The notes: generated by a model from the sequence alone, not told the origin. Shown: positions 16,350-23,889, counted from the stretch's first letter. The stretch is DNA of 64,000 nucleotides from Polynucleobacter campilacus (GCF_002206625.1 NZ_NGUP01000002.1:1-64000); one strand, 5' to 3'. Numbers and translations: made by a program.

Positions 16350-16649
16350 TTATTTCTTGAAAGACTGGCCATTCATGATGTCAGTCAAGCGCAACATCCA
16401 CGGCTGCATTAAATCCATAATTTCTTTATCGTTAGACAAAATAGTTTTGAGGCAAGCAATTTTTCGCTCAAGAGCTTCAGAAGTAAGCGGAGCTTGCTCA
16501 CCATGCACCGGAATTTGATGAATATAACCCTGACACAAAATCTCTAATTTACCGTAGCCATCCCAATCTTTTTGACGAGCAGCTTGCAACATCTGCTGAC
16601 TGATTTCAGTCACAGCTTCATAGAGGGAGAGCATATCGCTATTGGGCAT
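16350..16649 (-). CDS. fliT: FliT-like flagellar export chaperone
   Basis: 99 residues, entirely helical (LYEAVTEISQQMLQAARQKD, LERKIACLKTILSNDKEIM, LMQPWMLRLTDIM), with the length and helix pattern of FliT. The WDGYGKLEILCQGYI segment matches the family. FliT escorts the filament cap FliD and modulates FlhDC in enterics; FliD is not in the window. It leads the fliT / FliK-like / fhlB set. Symbol is likely but rests on weak, short-family similarity. Confidence 0.7.
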   Translation of the reverse strand: MPNSDMLSLYEAVTEISQQMLQAARQKDWDGYGKLEILCQGYIHQIPVHGEQAPLTSEALERKIACLKTILSNDKEIMDLMQPWMLRLTDIMNGQSFKK

Positions 16650-16662
16650 TAAATTTTTGACT

Positions 16663-16767
16663 TGTAAAAGCGATTGCGATGATCGTAAGAAAACCTTGTT
16701 TATCCAATATAGATACTACAAAACTTTGAGTCTAGACAATTCCAATATAAGACCTGTAAAAGCGGTT
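16663..16767. repeat. Two 13-bp direct repeats upstream of fliT
   Basis: TGTAAAAGCGATT at 16663-16675 and TGTAAAAGCGGTT at 16755-16767 differ at one base and start 92 bp apart, in the 172-bp gap between fliT and the response regulator gene. Paired binding sites for a regulator of fliT are one reading; chance is another. Confidence 0.35.
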
Positions 16768-16821
16768 TAACTAGATTAATTAGGGACACTAATAGCAACT
16801 TTTATACTGCAAAGACCCGAA

Positions 16822-17472
16822 TTAAGCCAATAAATTGTTTTTAATCGCGTAATGCACTAATTCTGCATTCGTTTTCATACCCATCTTTTTCAGCGTACGA
16901 GTGCGGTACATGCTGACCGTTTTCGGCGAAAGGCTGAGCTTTTCAGCAATTGCATTGACGGTCAATCCAGTAGCCACCATCATCATAAATTGATGCTCGC
17001 GGTCAGATAGACATTGATGCGGGTCTGCAGCAGTTTGGGCATCCCCAAAGCGTTCCGCTAAAATTTCTGCAACGACAGGGCTGATATATTTCGCACCGGT
17101 TGCGACGCGACGAATCGCTAAGACTAGCTCCTGGGTGGGCTCACTTTTAGTAATGTATCCCAAAGCACCCGCAGATAAAACACGGGCCGCATACTGAGAA
17201 GGGGGATGCATTGAGAGCACCAGAATCGGTAGCTTTTGATTATTGCGACGAATCGATTTAATAACCTCAATACCATTGCGGTCCTGCAAATCAATATCGA
17301 GTACCAAACAATCCAATTCAGGATTGTCGGCTAATTTAACAGCCTCTTTACCTGACTTGGCCTCGGCCACAACTACAATACCAGGGTGTGTATTGAGCAC
17401 CTGGACTAGACCCTCACGAATGATCGCATGATCATCTGCAAGGGCAATACGTAGGTGCTTCATTAATGTCAT
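16822..17472 (-). CDS. NarL/FixJ-type response regulator, orphan
   Basis: 216 residues: a receiver domain (acidic pair Asp13-Asp14 in LADDH, phospho-acceptor Asp59 in LVLDIDL, Lys in YITKSEP) and a LuxR-type helix-turn-helix (LSDREHQFMMMVATGLTVNAIAEKLSLS, SPKTVSMYRTRTLKKMG). It should bind DNA as a dimer upon phosphorylation. No sensor kinase is adjacent. The start could also be the ATG at 17463. A perfect 12-bp inverted repeat surrounds the start region (17465-17503), suggesting autoregulation. Its place next to the flagellar cluster and the EAL-HDOD gene suggests control of motility or lifestyle, which is inferred. Confidence 0.9.
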   Translation of the reverse strand: MTLMKHLRIALADDHAIIREGLVQVLNTHPGIVVVAEAKSGKEAVKLADNPELDCLVLDIDLQDRNGIEVIKSIRRNNQKLPILVLSMHPPSQYAARVLSAGALGYITKSEPTQELVLAIRRVATGAKYISPVVAEILAERFGDAQTAADPHQCLSDREHQFMMMVATGLTVNAIAEKLSLSPKTVSMYRTRTLKKMGMKTNAELVHYAIKNNLLA

Positions 17473-17503
17473 AAAAGCCGTCTCAATTTAGTTTTATGAC
17501 ATT
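17465..17503. promoter_or_regulatory. Long inverted repeat at the response regulator start
   Basis: AATGTCATAAAA (17465-17476) and TTTTATGACATT (17492-17503) are perfect 12-bp arms separated by 15 bp. The left arm contains the ATG at 17472. A dimeric LuxR-type regulator would suit such a site; the same sequence in mRNA could also fold over the start codon. Confidence 0.5.
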
Positions 17504-17550
17504 CTAACGAAATCTTCAGAATTGCCAAAAATGGCAAATTTATCAGTACA

Positions 17551-18852
17551 TCAGCCCTTCACTGCACTCATCTGCCGATCAAGCTCATTGGTCCAATGGA
17601 TTGCCTGAAGCTGTAAATCCGTGAGAGATTGTGCTGAAATTCCCAAGTGACTCCTGGAGGCCTCCATGCGACCAAAATCAGCTGCCTCAATCGCATCCGT
17701 CAAGACGAGTAATTGACCTAAAATACCCTCATGATGCAAGAGAGCATTTTGTAAATGCTCGGCTAGATGAATATGCTTGAGTACTTCTTCCAAAGTTTGA
17801 CCGGTGACCTTGTGCGCCAAAGAAAGGAGGCCCACTACAAAAGCCTGATCACTTAATCCTGGCTGAGTAATGTCTTCATGCTGTGAGAGCAGTTCAATTA
17901 AACGAGCACGGTTCACGACACGGCGCTGGAGTTCTGAAGTAGCCGCATTCCCGGCTTCTGTGTAGATAAGGAGCAACATCCACTGCAATAGTTGCTTTTG
18001 GCCCAAGGTGACCAAAGCCTGACGTACCGAACTAATTTGTAAATGCCCTGCTACGCCAACAGAATTGACTAAGCGAAACAGTCCCAATGTGAGATCGGGG
18101 TTGGCCTTAAACAGAGGCTCTAAAGTCGCAATGCCCTCATCCTTAAATAGGAGTCCGACAATTTTCATTAGGCTGACTTGCAATGCTTGCGGTTTTTTAC
18201 TGCGCATCACTAGAGGCTGGGAAAAATAAGGTCCGCTAAATAAACTAAAACCCTGTGCCTTACAAGCTGCTAAATCTTCACCGGCCTTAACCTGCGTTGC
18301 CCAAAAAATCGGGTTTGCTAATTGACGAACCCGGCTCATCAAATCAGCAGTATTTTCAGGTGAAGTGTTTTGTAGGTTTACCTTAACAATGTCAATCAAA
18401 GGCAAAATAGCGTCGATATTCTCTACTACGCCCTTTGCTGGAGTTGCATCGCTCAAGCTAGTATCTATAAGCGCAATCCGAAATCCAGCTGTTTTTAGGT
18501 CTTGTAAGCGCTTGAGCATTTCTGCATTCAGAGAAACGTCTGGCAAGATTTCTAAAATGATGCGCTGCGCAGGCAGAATCTCCAGGGTATTACTCTTGAG
18601 TAACTTCTCAGTGACATGAATAAAACCATCGGCTGAACCGAGCACGCCTTCTAAACCAAAGTGACTCATCGAATTGACAATCACTTGGGTGCTTGTTGCT
18701 AAATCATCAGGTTGCCCTTCATCTACGCTTTCTCGGGAACGGAAAAGCATTTCATAGGCCATCACCCTGCCCGAGCGATCAAACACGGAATTGCGCGCAA
18801 GAAAGATTTCGGAGGTGCTTAAATCCACAGAAGACTCAGTAGTCGCAATCAT
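17551..18852 (-). CDS. EAL-HDOD protein with degenerate EAL domain (YuxH-type)
   Basis: 433 residues. The first ~200 form an EAL-like barrel (FLARNSVFDRSGRVMAYEML, RIILEILPDVSLN, FRIALIDTSLSD, DIVKVNLQ), but the catalytic signature EAL is replaced by EML and the DDFG loop by IDTSLSD, so c-di-GMP hydrolysis is unlikely. The remainder is an HDOD domain (NPDLTLGLFRLVNSVGVAG, VRQALVTLGQKQLLQWMLLL), a signalling scaffold. The family often influences motility or biofilm switching. It lies 78 bp upstream of the response regulator on the same strand, with motif copy C 92 bp ahead of its start. Confidence 0.88.
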   Translation of the reverse strand: MIATTESSVDLSTSEIFLARNSVFDRSGRVMAYEMLFRSRESVDEGQPDDLATSTQVIVNSMSHFGLEGVLGSADGFIHVTEKLLKSNTLEILPAQRIILEILPDVSLNAEMLKRLQDLKTAGFRIALIDTSLSDATPAKGVVENIDAILPLIDIVKVNLQNTSPENTADLMSRVRQLANPIFWATQVKAGEDLAACKAQGFSLFSGPYFSQPLVMRSKKPQALQVSLMKIVGLLFKDEGIATLEPLFKANPDLTLGLFRLVNSVGVAGHLQISSVRQALVTLGQKQLLQWMLLLIYTEAGNAATSELQRRVVNRARLIELLSQHEDITQPGLSDQAFVVGLLSLAHKVTGQTLEEVLKHIHLAEHLQNALLHHEGILGQLLVLTDAIEAADFGRMEASRSHLGISAQSLTDLQLQAIHWTNELDRQMSAVKG

Positions 18853-18943
18853 ATGATCCTTGTTGAAAGGTGCCCCAGCCAGCTAATGGACGGACTTTGG
18901 CTATCCTGATAAATAAGCTACCAATGTAGAGGAAAGGGGGGAT

Positions 18944-18983
18944 TTTCAATTCGAAGAATAAGGCCACTTTTTCGGGCTTATTC
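18944..18983. promoter_or_regulatory. Flagellar-locus repeat motif, copy C, with hairpin
   Basis: TTTCAATTCGAAGAATAAGG (18944-18963) is followed by a hairpin: GAATAAG at 18956-18962 pairs with CTTATTC at 18977-18983 around a loop containing T5. It is the best-formed copy and shares 19 of 22 positions with copy B near fliF. It precedes the EAL-HDOD gene. Confidence 0.5.
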
Positions 18984-19028
18984 TCAAGATTCCAGGTTTA
19001 ACCTGAAACTGAGCCTGATAATTGGCTA

Positions 19029-19415
19029 TTAAACCTTGATATTGACCAAGGAGCCTGTACCGGAGGCAGCCATTAACTGAACTGGCAAAGGTGCTTTTTG
19101 AGCACCAGGCATCTTTTCGCTATTGTGATAGGAGTCAACCTGGCCCGATTTTCTGTACTCATCAAGAGCCAAAGAAGCTGACTTAATTTCATCCGTACGG
19201 CTTGACTTGATCGAGTTATCAATCTTTTCAAACAGGGCATCTGGGCTAACGCCACCGCCAACGCCACGCAACTCTATCAAAGCCTGTTGAGCAGCAACTA
19301 CATCACCATTGCGCAAAGCAGCAGCCAACGCGCCCAAGTACCCTTGGCGTGCTTGTGATTCGCTGGCTGATGAATAACTAGAAACAGCAGCCGAAGGTGT
19401 TATTTGCATATTCAT
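19029..19415 (-). CDS. Unknown small protein next to the flagellar/regulatory region
   Basis: 128 residues that I do not recognise. The N-terminus is Ser/Ala-rich (SAAVSSYSSASESQARQ), followed by a helical stretch (YLGALAAALRNGDVVAAQQALIELRG) and a polar second half; no signal peptide or membrane segment. A purine-rich GAGGAGG lies 5-8 bases before the ATG, so it is likely well translated. It precedes the EAL-HDOD gene on the same strand (176 bp apart). The helical 20-60 part resembles the repeat-like helices of small secreted or flagellar accessory proteins only in general character. Confidence 0.6.
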   Translation of the reverse strand: MNMQITPSAAVSSYSSASESQARQGYLGALAAALRNGDVVAAQQALIELRGVGGGVSPDALFEKIDNSIKSSRTDEIKSASLALDEYRKSGQVDSYHNSEKMPGAQKAPLPVQLMAASGTGSLVNIKV

Positions 19416-19440
19416 ATAACCTCCTCTAACCTTGCTATCC

Positions 19441-19462
19441 TTTCAATTCGTGCAATGAAACC
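19441..19462. promoter_or_regulatory. Partial copy D of the flagellar-locus motif
   Basis: TTTCAATTCG followed by TGCAATGAAACC matches copy C at 16 of 22 positions, without the downstream hairpin. It lies 26 bp ahead of the orphan gene at 19029-19415, at the same distance as copy A from its orphan gene. Confidence 0.35.
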
Positions 19463-19598
19463 CTAAAATTCGACCCGGGCCAACATAAATTACAAGCCCT
19501 CACCATCTTTTACGACCCATAAACTCAAAACTTAAGCTCAATGAATAGAAATTTCTAATTATTATGGCTAATATTTATTAAGTTATTGATTTAATTGA

Positions 19599-19805
19599 TT
19601 ATTTATTATTATCTAGAGCGGCAATTTGGGCTGCAATATCCATCGATTCTTGGCTTGCTTGCAAAATAGCCTGGATTTTCTTCTTGATAGGATCGGAGCC
19701 CGATTCACCAAGAGAGTGCATTAATAACTCGGCATTTAAGCGAATAGCAAGCAATGGTTGACCCAAATCATGCAACAGAGTCTCTATTTCGGTTCTTTGA
19801 TCCAT
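19599..19805 (-). CDS. H-box (HisKA-like) mini-protein without ATPase domain
   Basis: 68 residues from the ATG at 19805; the frame is open to a TTG at 19862, but that would overlap the upstream gene. The sequence LLHDLGQPLLAIRLNAELL carries the H-box pattern (H-D/E-L-x-Q/N-P-L) of histidine kinase dimerisation domains, followed by a second helix (IKKKIQAILQASQESMDIAAQ) as in the DHp hairpin. There is no HATPase domain afterwards, only a stop. It could be a phosphotransfer or decoy protein, or the remnant of a kinase. An orphan response regulator lies 2.1 kb away on the same strand; a link is speculative. Confidence 0.6.
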   Translation of the reverse strand: MDQRTEIETLLHDLGQPLLAIRLNAELLMHSLGESGSDPIKKKIQAILQASQESMDIAAQIAALDNNK

Positions 19806-19830
19806 TGCATATCCATTTTTGACGGCAAGA

Positions 19831-20181
19831 CTAATTACAGGTCTTTTTATTGCCCTGCACAACGCAATTGCTGCCGTTGGAATAAATGGTGCGATTGCCG
19901 TTCGTCACAGAGCTTCCGCCAGGAGAATAGTAGGTGGTAGTGCCGACCTGGGTTTGAGTAGAGCCATTTGGACCATTCATCACGGTCACGGGCTGGTTGC
20001 TATTGGGAGCTCCAGGTACATTACCAGCGTCATAGGGCACCACAACATAGTTGTTATTGTTACCGTAGCCGTTGTTACCGTTATTGCCATGCCCAATATC
20101 TCGTCCCCCACCCTCTCTTTGGGCATAGGCTGATGAAGAAATCATGAGAGCAGCGAGGATGATGAATGGCTTGTGCTTCAT
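19831..20181 (-). CDS. Small secreted Gly/Asn-rich protein
   Basis: 116 residues with a clear signal peptide (MKHKPFIILAALMISSSAYA, cut before QREGG). The mature part is Gly/Asn-rich (around GNNGNNGYGNNNN), then Thr/Tyr-rich (TQTQVGTTTYYSPGGSS), and has two Cys near the end (SNCVVQGNKKTCN) that could form a disulfide. No known domain recognised. Such short envelope proteins are common in this group; role unknown. Confidence 0.65.
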   Translation of the reverse strand: MKHKPFIILAALMISSSAYAQREGGGRDIGHGNNGNNGYGNNNNYVVVPYDAGNVPGAPNSNQPVTVMNGPNGSTQTQVGTTTYYSPGGSSVTNGNRTIYSNGSNCVVQGNKKTCN

Positions 20182-20250
20182 TAGCTTTTTTCCCTTTTAA
20201 GCTTTTGATACCCTAAGACTCTATCCTACTCTTGAATCTAGCTTTGGTCT

Positions 20251-21297
20251 CTAACCCAAGGTAAATTTGAGCTCCCCAAGCTTTTCTACAACACTGGTTA
20301 CAACATCACCTTTTTTTAACCAAACTTGCTGATCCTTAGGCATGTTGGCAATGACACCCTGTGGGGTGCCGGTGAAAATAATATCGCCCGGCTCAAGCGC
20401 CCAGTAAGTACTGATATAGGCAAGCAACTTTTGGACATTATGGATAAAGTCTGAGGTATTAGAGTTCTGTCGTATCTCCCCGTTGACAAGTGTCTGAATT
20501 TGTAAATTATTAGGATCGCCCACAATATCAGCGGTGACAAAATTTGGCCCAATGGGAGCATATTGATCCAAGGTTTTACCCATCATCCACTGGCCACCTG
20601 GGAGATCTAACTGCAAATCACGTGAAGTAAAGTCATTTGCAGTGCAATATCCAGCAACGTAATTGAGTGCTTCTGATTCAGGAATATTGCGGCCCCTCTT
20701 CCCAATGACTACTAATAGTTCGGTTTCATAGTCAAGCTTATAAGAAACCTCAGGCGGAGGAATTTCTAATACGCACTGATGAGCAGCCAAACTATTGTCA
20801 TACTTATTAAACAATGCAGGTACAGCTGATTTAGGCACCCCCACCTCTTCTGCATATTGGCGGTAATTAATGCCGACACAAATTATTTTGCCTGGGCTCT
20901 TAAAAAGTCTGCCATAGCGAATTTTCGATTCTGCTAAATAGGGTACTCCCGACTTTTCTGCGCCAGCTACTACCTTATTAAAGGCGGTGACATTACCCTC
21001 TTGCAGCAATTGATCCAAGGTATATGGCGCAGCAATATTGAGCTTTTTAGCAACAGCGCGAATGTCAATTACCCCTTTTGCACTGAAGACCCCCATTGTC
21101 TCTGAGCCATCGCCATTCTTAATGGATAGGATCTTGGCATTTTTGACCATCATATGAGGGCCGCTATAAGCTTCCTGTTCCTTAATAAACTTAAATCTAC
21201 GCGCAGAAGCCTCCGAAGAAAAACTTAGGGTTGAGGCGGCCACAATACCAATTCCGGATAAGGAAAAGGTCTTAATAAAGCGGCGACGTGCGCTCAT
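20251..21297 (-). CDS. Fumarylacetoacetate hydrolase-family protein with Tat-like signal
   Basis: 348 residues. The start MSARRRFIKTFSLSG followed by a hydrophobic stretch and ASARR looks like a twin-arginine signal. The C-terminal ~220 residues are the FAH fold: KIICVGINYRQYAEE, the metal-binding DYETELLVVIGK (ExE) and the later Asp in CTANDFTSRDLQ, and DIIFTGTPQGV. FAH-family enzymes hydrolyse or decarboxylate C-C bonds of acylpyruvates and related diacids with Mg or Mn. Nearly all are cytoplasmic, so an exported version is odd. Substrate unknown. It stands alone between the Gly/Asn-rich gene and an EAL-HDOD gene. Confidence 0.88.
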   Translation of the reverse strand: MSARRRFIKTFSLSGIGIVAASTLSFSSEASARRFKFIKEQEAYSGPHMMVKNAKILSIKNGDGSETMGVFSAKGVIDIRAVAKKLNIAAPYTLDQLLQEGNVTAFNKVVAGAEKSGVPYLAESKIRYGRLFKSPGKIICVGINYRQYAEEVGVPKSAVPALFNKYDNSLAAHQCVLEIPPPEVSYKLDYETELLVVIGKRGRNIPESEALNYVAGYCTANDFTSRDLQLDLPGGQWMMGKTLDQYAPIGPNFVTADIVGDPNNLQIQTLVNGEIRQNSNTSDFIHNVQKLLAYISTYWALEPGDIIFTGTPQGVIANMPKDQQVWLKKGDVVTSVVEKLGELKFTLG

Positions 21298-21389
21298 GTT
21301 TACTCCAGCTTGATGATTGGGTTAGATAGTTTAACGGCTAAATGAGCCACTAATTGAGTCACTTTAAGCTCATCACGCATTTAACAACT

Positions 21390-21425
21390 CAGTTAATAAA
21401 CCAGTTAAAACTCCGTTATTAACTG
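21390..21425. repeat. AT-rich 10-bp inverted repeat
   Basis: CAGTTAATAA (21390-21399) and TTATTAACTG (21416-21425) are perfect 10-bp arms with a 16-bp spacer that itself contains AGTTAAAACT. The element lies 2 bp past the stop of the second EAL-HDOD gene and 93 bp ahead of the FAH-family gene. The absence of a T tract argues against an ordinary terminator; an operator of the FAH gene is possible. Confidence 0.35.
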
Positions 21426-21427
21426 AA

Positions 21428-23044
21428 TTACTCTTCCTCAGTCGCTTCCGCCTGCTCCCAAACGTCCTCATCTGGCGCTAGCTGAGTTTGAGCAACGAAG
21501 GTTTTAATTGCCAATAGAGAGTCTTGGGCAACATCATCCAAAGTCAATGACCCTAATTCACCAGCGCATAGCTGCTGACATTTTTCTAAGTCGCCAATCT
21601 CGGCAGCCTCAGCCAGGGTGAGTAATTTACCTAAAACGCCACTGCGATCTGCGATGGCATCGACAACGACTCCAGGCAAATTGAATTTAGACAAAATCTC
21701 TCGGCTGGACTCATCAAAGAGGTTATCAATTAGGGATAAACCACCAACTAGGAACGCTAAATCGCTCGAGCCCAAACCAGCGCCAGCAGGCAATTTGACC
21801 GATGCCAATTCCATAAAGAATGCTCTGACGCAAACTAATTGCAGTAAGGGGGTAGATTCCAAAGAAACTTTAGCCTTGCTATCGGCATAGAGCAAGAGTT
21901 GAGTCCAACGGGTAATCCGCTTAACTCCAGAAATCACTGCAGCGTCTCGAACATTCTCAGGCTTTGCACGCTTCCTGCCAGCATCGACTTCCGCGATCAC
22001 CATTAAATGTTTTGCCACAACTGGGTTCAACTCGATCTCATCAACCAACTCGTGTAGCTCAGGTGAAGAAAGCAGCAAAGTCAGTAGCTTTAATATCTTG
22101 CGGTAGTCATCACCGCGATGTAAGGACAGATCTGGATCAGGCTTAATGAAATAAAAGCCCTCATAGGCATCAAAACCTAAGTCGCGAGCCTTATGAAAAT
22201 CTTCTGGAGTTTCTACATGTGTTGCAATCATCTGCATCACTGCACCATCACTACCGGCTTTTGCGCCTTTTTTCGCAGGCGACTTAGTATCTCTTGGTAA
22301 AGGCGTGGCTTTACATAATTCGATCAAGCTTGCTGCATTCTCTACATGCTGAATATCCAGCTTGACATAGCGAAATTTCGGCAAGATATCTTCAAGCCCA
22401 TCAAATACCTCTGTCAAACCAGTTAGCACAAACTTGTAACCGATGTTGGACATCTTCTCGAGTTTTTCAAGAATCTCAGGCACCTTAGGCGCATCTGGAT
22501 CATCGGGATTTTTGGCGTCCTTCTTGCTATCTTTCACAGTTTCATCTGGAGGGACTTCAGTTTTAATTGCCTCAAGAATCTCCGCTAAATCAATTTGCAA
22601 AGGAAACTTCATTGCCGGAATACCGCGCAGTTCATCCCCTAATTGATGGGGGTGAATTTTGATGAAACCCAGATGCAAGCCAAGTGACTGAGCCACACCC
22701 TTGGTCTTCAGTGCGTATAGCATTTCACCGAGAGTGACTTCTTTGACCTCATTGTCCTCATCATCCCGCAAATTAGCCTCTGTAATTTCATCGGGATAAG
22801 TGACTTCTGCCTTGGGATCTGCCGCCAGGCGCTTGGCAATTTGTGCCAGCACTTCATTGCGTTCATTGATCCGCTTTGCCTTCAGAGTGGTTCCCGGGCG
22901 AAAAAAAAGTTCATACCCAATGATCGCTTGATCGCGATCGATGATAGGTTCACGTCCTAAATATGAATTTTCAGGCGCAACTTTTTCAGGCCCTTTAGGA
23001 GCCTGGACGGGAGCTGACTGAGTTTTTTTACCAAATAGTGCCAT
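21428..23044 (-). CDS. Second EAL-HDOD protein, degenerate EAL with charged inserts
   Basis: 538 residues. The EAL-like part begins at about 28 (YLGREPIIDRDQAIIGYELF) and has ELF in place of EAL; the conserved catalytic acids are missing (LQIDLAEIL, YVKLDIQH). It is interrupted by Lys/Asp-rich inserts near 160-185 and 265-275. The HDOD part starts near 330 (LLTLLLSSPELHELVDEIEL, ISGVKRITRWTQLLLYADS). The C-terminus is acidic. As with the protein at 17551, enzymatic c-di-GMP hydrolysis is unlikely and a scaffold or adaptor role more probable. It follows the CBS gene (53 bp), perhaps in one transcript. Confidence 0.85.
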   Translation of the reverse strand: MALFGKKTQSAPVQAPKGPEKVAPENSYLGREPIIDRDQAIIGYELFFRPGTTLKAKRINERNEVLAQIAKRLAADPKAEVTYPDEITEANLRDDEDNEVKEVTLGEMLYALKTKGVAQSLGLHLGFIKIHPHQLGDELRGIPAMKFPLQIDLAEILEAIKTEVPPDETVKDSKKDAKNPDDPDAPKVPEILEKLEKMSNIGYKFVLTGLTEVFDGLEDILPKFRYVKLDIQHVENAASLIELCKATPLPRDTKSPAKKGAKAGSDGAVMQMIATHVETPEDFHKARDLGFDAYEGFYFIKPDPDLSLHRGDDYRKILKLLTLLLSSPELHELVDEIELNPVVAKHLMVIAEVDAGRKRAKPENVRDAAVISGVKRITRWTQLLLYADSKAKVSLESTPLLQLVCVRAFFMELASVKLPAGAGLGSSDLAFLVGGLSLIDNLFDESSREILSKFNLPGVVVDAIADRSGVLGKLLTLAEAAEIGDLEKCQQLCAGELGSLTLDDVAQDSLLAIKTFVAQTQLAPDEDVWEQAEATEEE

Positions 23045-23097
23045 TTATTTTCTTACCAAGAAGATTTCCTTTTGAATGAATACGGTTCTAAAAATAT

Positions 23098-23553
23098 TTA
23101 TGATTCATTTTTTTTAGAGCTATCCCACTCTTTTATATAGCGCTCTAAAAATTGAATTTGACCTGTTCTGTGCTCCAAAGTATCTTTCACTACATCTCCA
23201 ACAGAAATCACACCTCTGACCTTGCCCTCATCCACTACGGGCAAGTGACGAATTCTTTTGGAAATCATGATTTGCATGCAGTCTCGCAAATCATCTTCAT
23301 AAGCTACTGAGATAGGGTTTGGAGTCATTATCGCTTTGACCAATACTTCTTTGGCGCTCAAACCTGGAAGCAGCACTTTAATAGCGCAATCACCCTGGGA
23401 AACAATTCCTACTAATTGATCAGAATCAATCACCAATACAGAGCGCACTAAATTATCGCGCATGAGCTCTAATACTTTGACAACACAGTCAGAGGAACTC
23501 ACTGAAATCAGTGTATTCGATTTGTTGGCTAAACAGTTTTTTACCATTGGCAT
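23098..23553 (-). CDS. CBS-domain pair protein
   Basis: 151 residues made almost entirely of two CBS motifs (VVKVLELMRDNLVRSVLVID with DQLVGIVSQGD; VKAIMTPNPISVAYEDDLRD with RHLPVVDEGKVRGVISVGDV). Such pairs bind adenosine nucleotides and act as energy or redox sensors, or as subunits of other enzymes. There is no attached effector domain. It is followed on the same strand by an EAL-HDOD gene. Its 336-bp upstream gap is described separately. Confidence 0.88.
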   Translation of the reverse strand: MPMVKNCLANKSNTLISVSSSDCVVKVLELMRDNLVRSVLVIDSDQLVGIVSQGDCAIKVLLPGLSAKEVLVKAIMTPNPISVAYEDDLRDCMQIMISKRIRHLPVVDEGKVRGVISVGDVVKDTLEHRTGQIQFLERYIKEWDSSKKNES

Positions 23554-23889
23554 ACGACGCTTATCCTTTTATATCTTCAGAGCAATATGAGCACCGGAAA
23601 ATCCAGCTAGCAACATACATTGATCAATCATCGATTCTATCCAAGCCACAGGCTGATCCAAACAAAAAAGCTCTGCCAACTTATACGTATATCCTATCCC
23701 GATTGGCCTGTTTTTTGTGCAATCTTAGGGAAAATCCTAAAAAAGGAGCTTAAATATCGCTCTATAGCCTTGCAAGAAAGGGGAAGAAGCTCAAAACAAG
23801 CCCTCAATGCCTCAAGCAAAGTATTTAGTTAGTTCAAAAACTGGCGCTTGAAATGCTGATTCTGGAGGGATTGGCTCATTGCCCAGGAA
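23554..23889. other. Non-coding gap between CBS and L,D-transpeptidase genes
   Basis: Both flanking genes lie on the minus strand. I see no frame with coding character, no RNA gene and no strong hairpin. Small open frames on the plus strand here have no ribosome binding site and no recognisable domain. The part nearest 23553 presumably holds the CBS gene promoter. Confidence 0.5.

Noticed and set aside
17522-17537. Terminator after the EAL-HDOD gene (TTGCCA and TGGCAA)
   Set aside because: Only a 6-bp stem and no T tract after it on the minus strand; too weak to list.
21390-21425. Intrinsic terminator of the second EAL-HDOD gene
   Set aside because: The stem is AT-rich with a 16-nt loop and no T tract follows; kept only as an inverted repeat.
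23511-23753. Small plus-strand gene in the gap ahead of the CBS gene
   Set aside because: It overlaps the CBS start on the other strand, has no ribosome binding site and no protein-like pattern.
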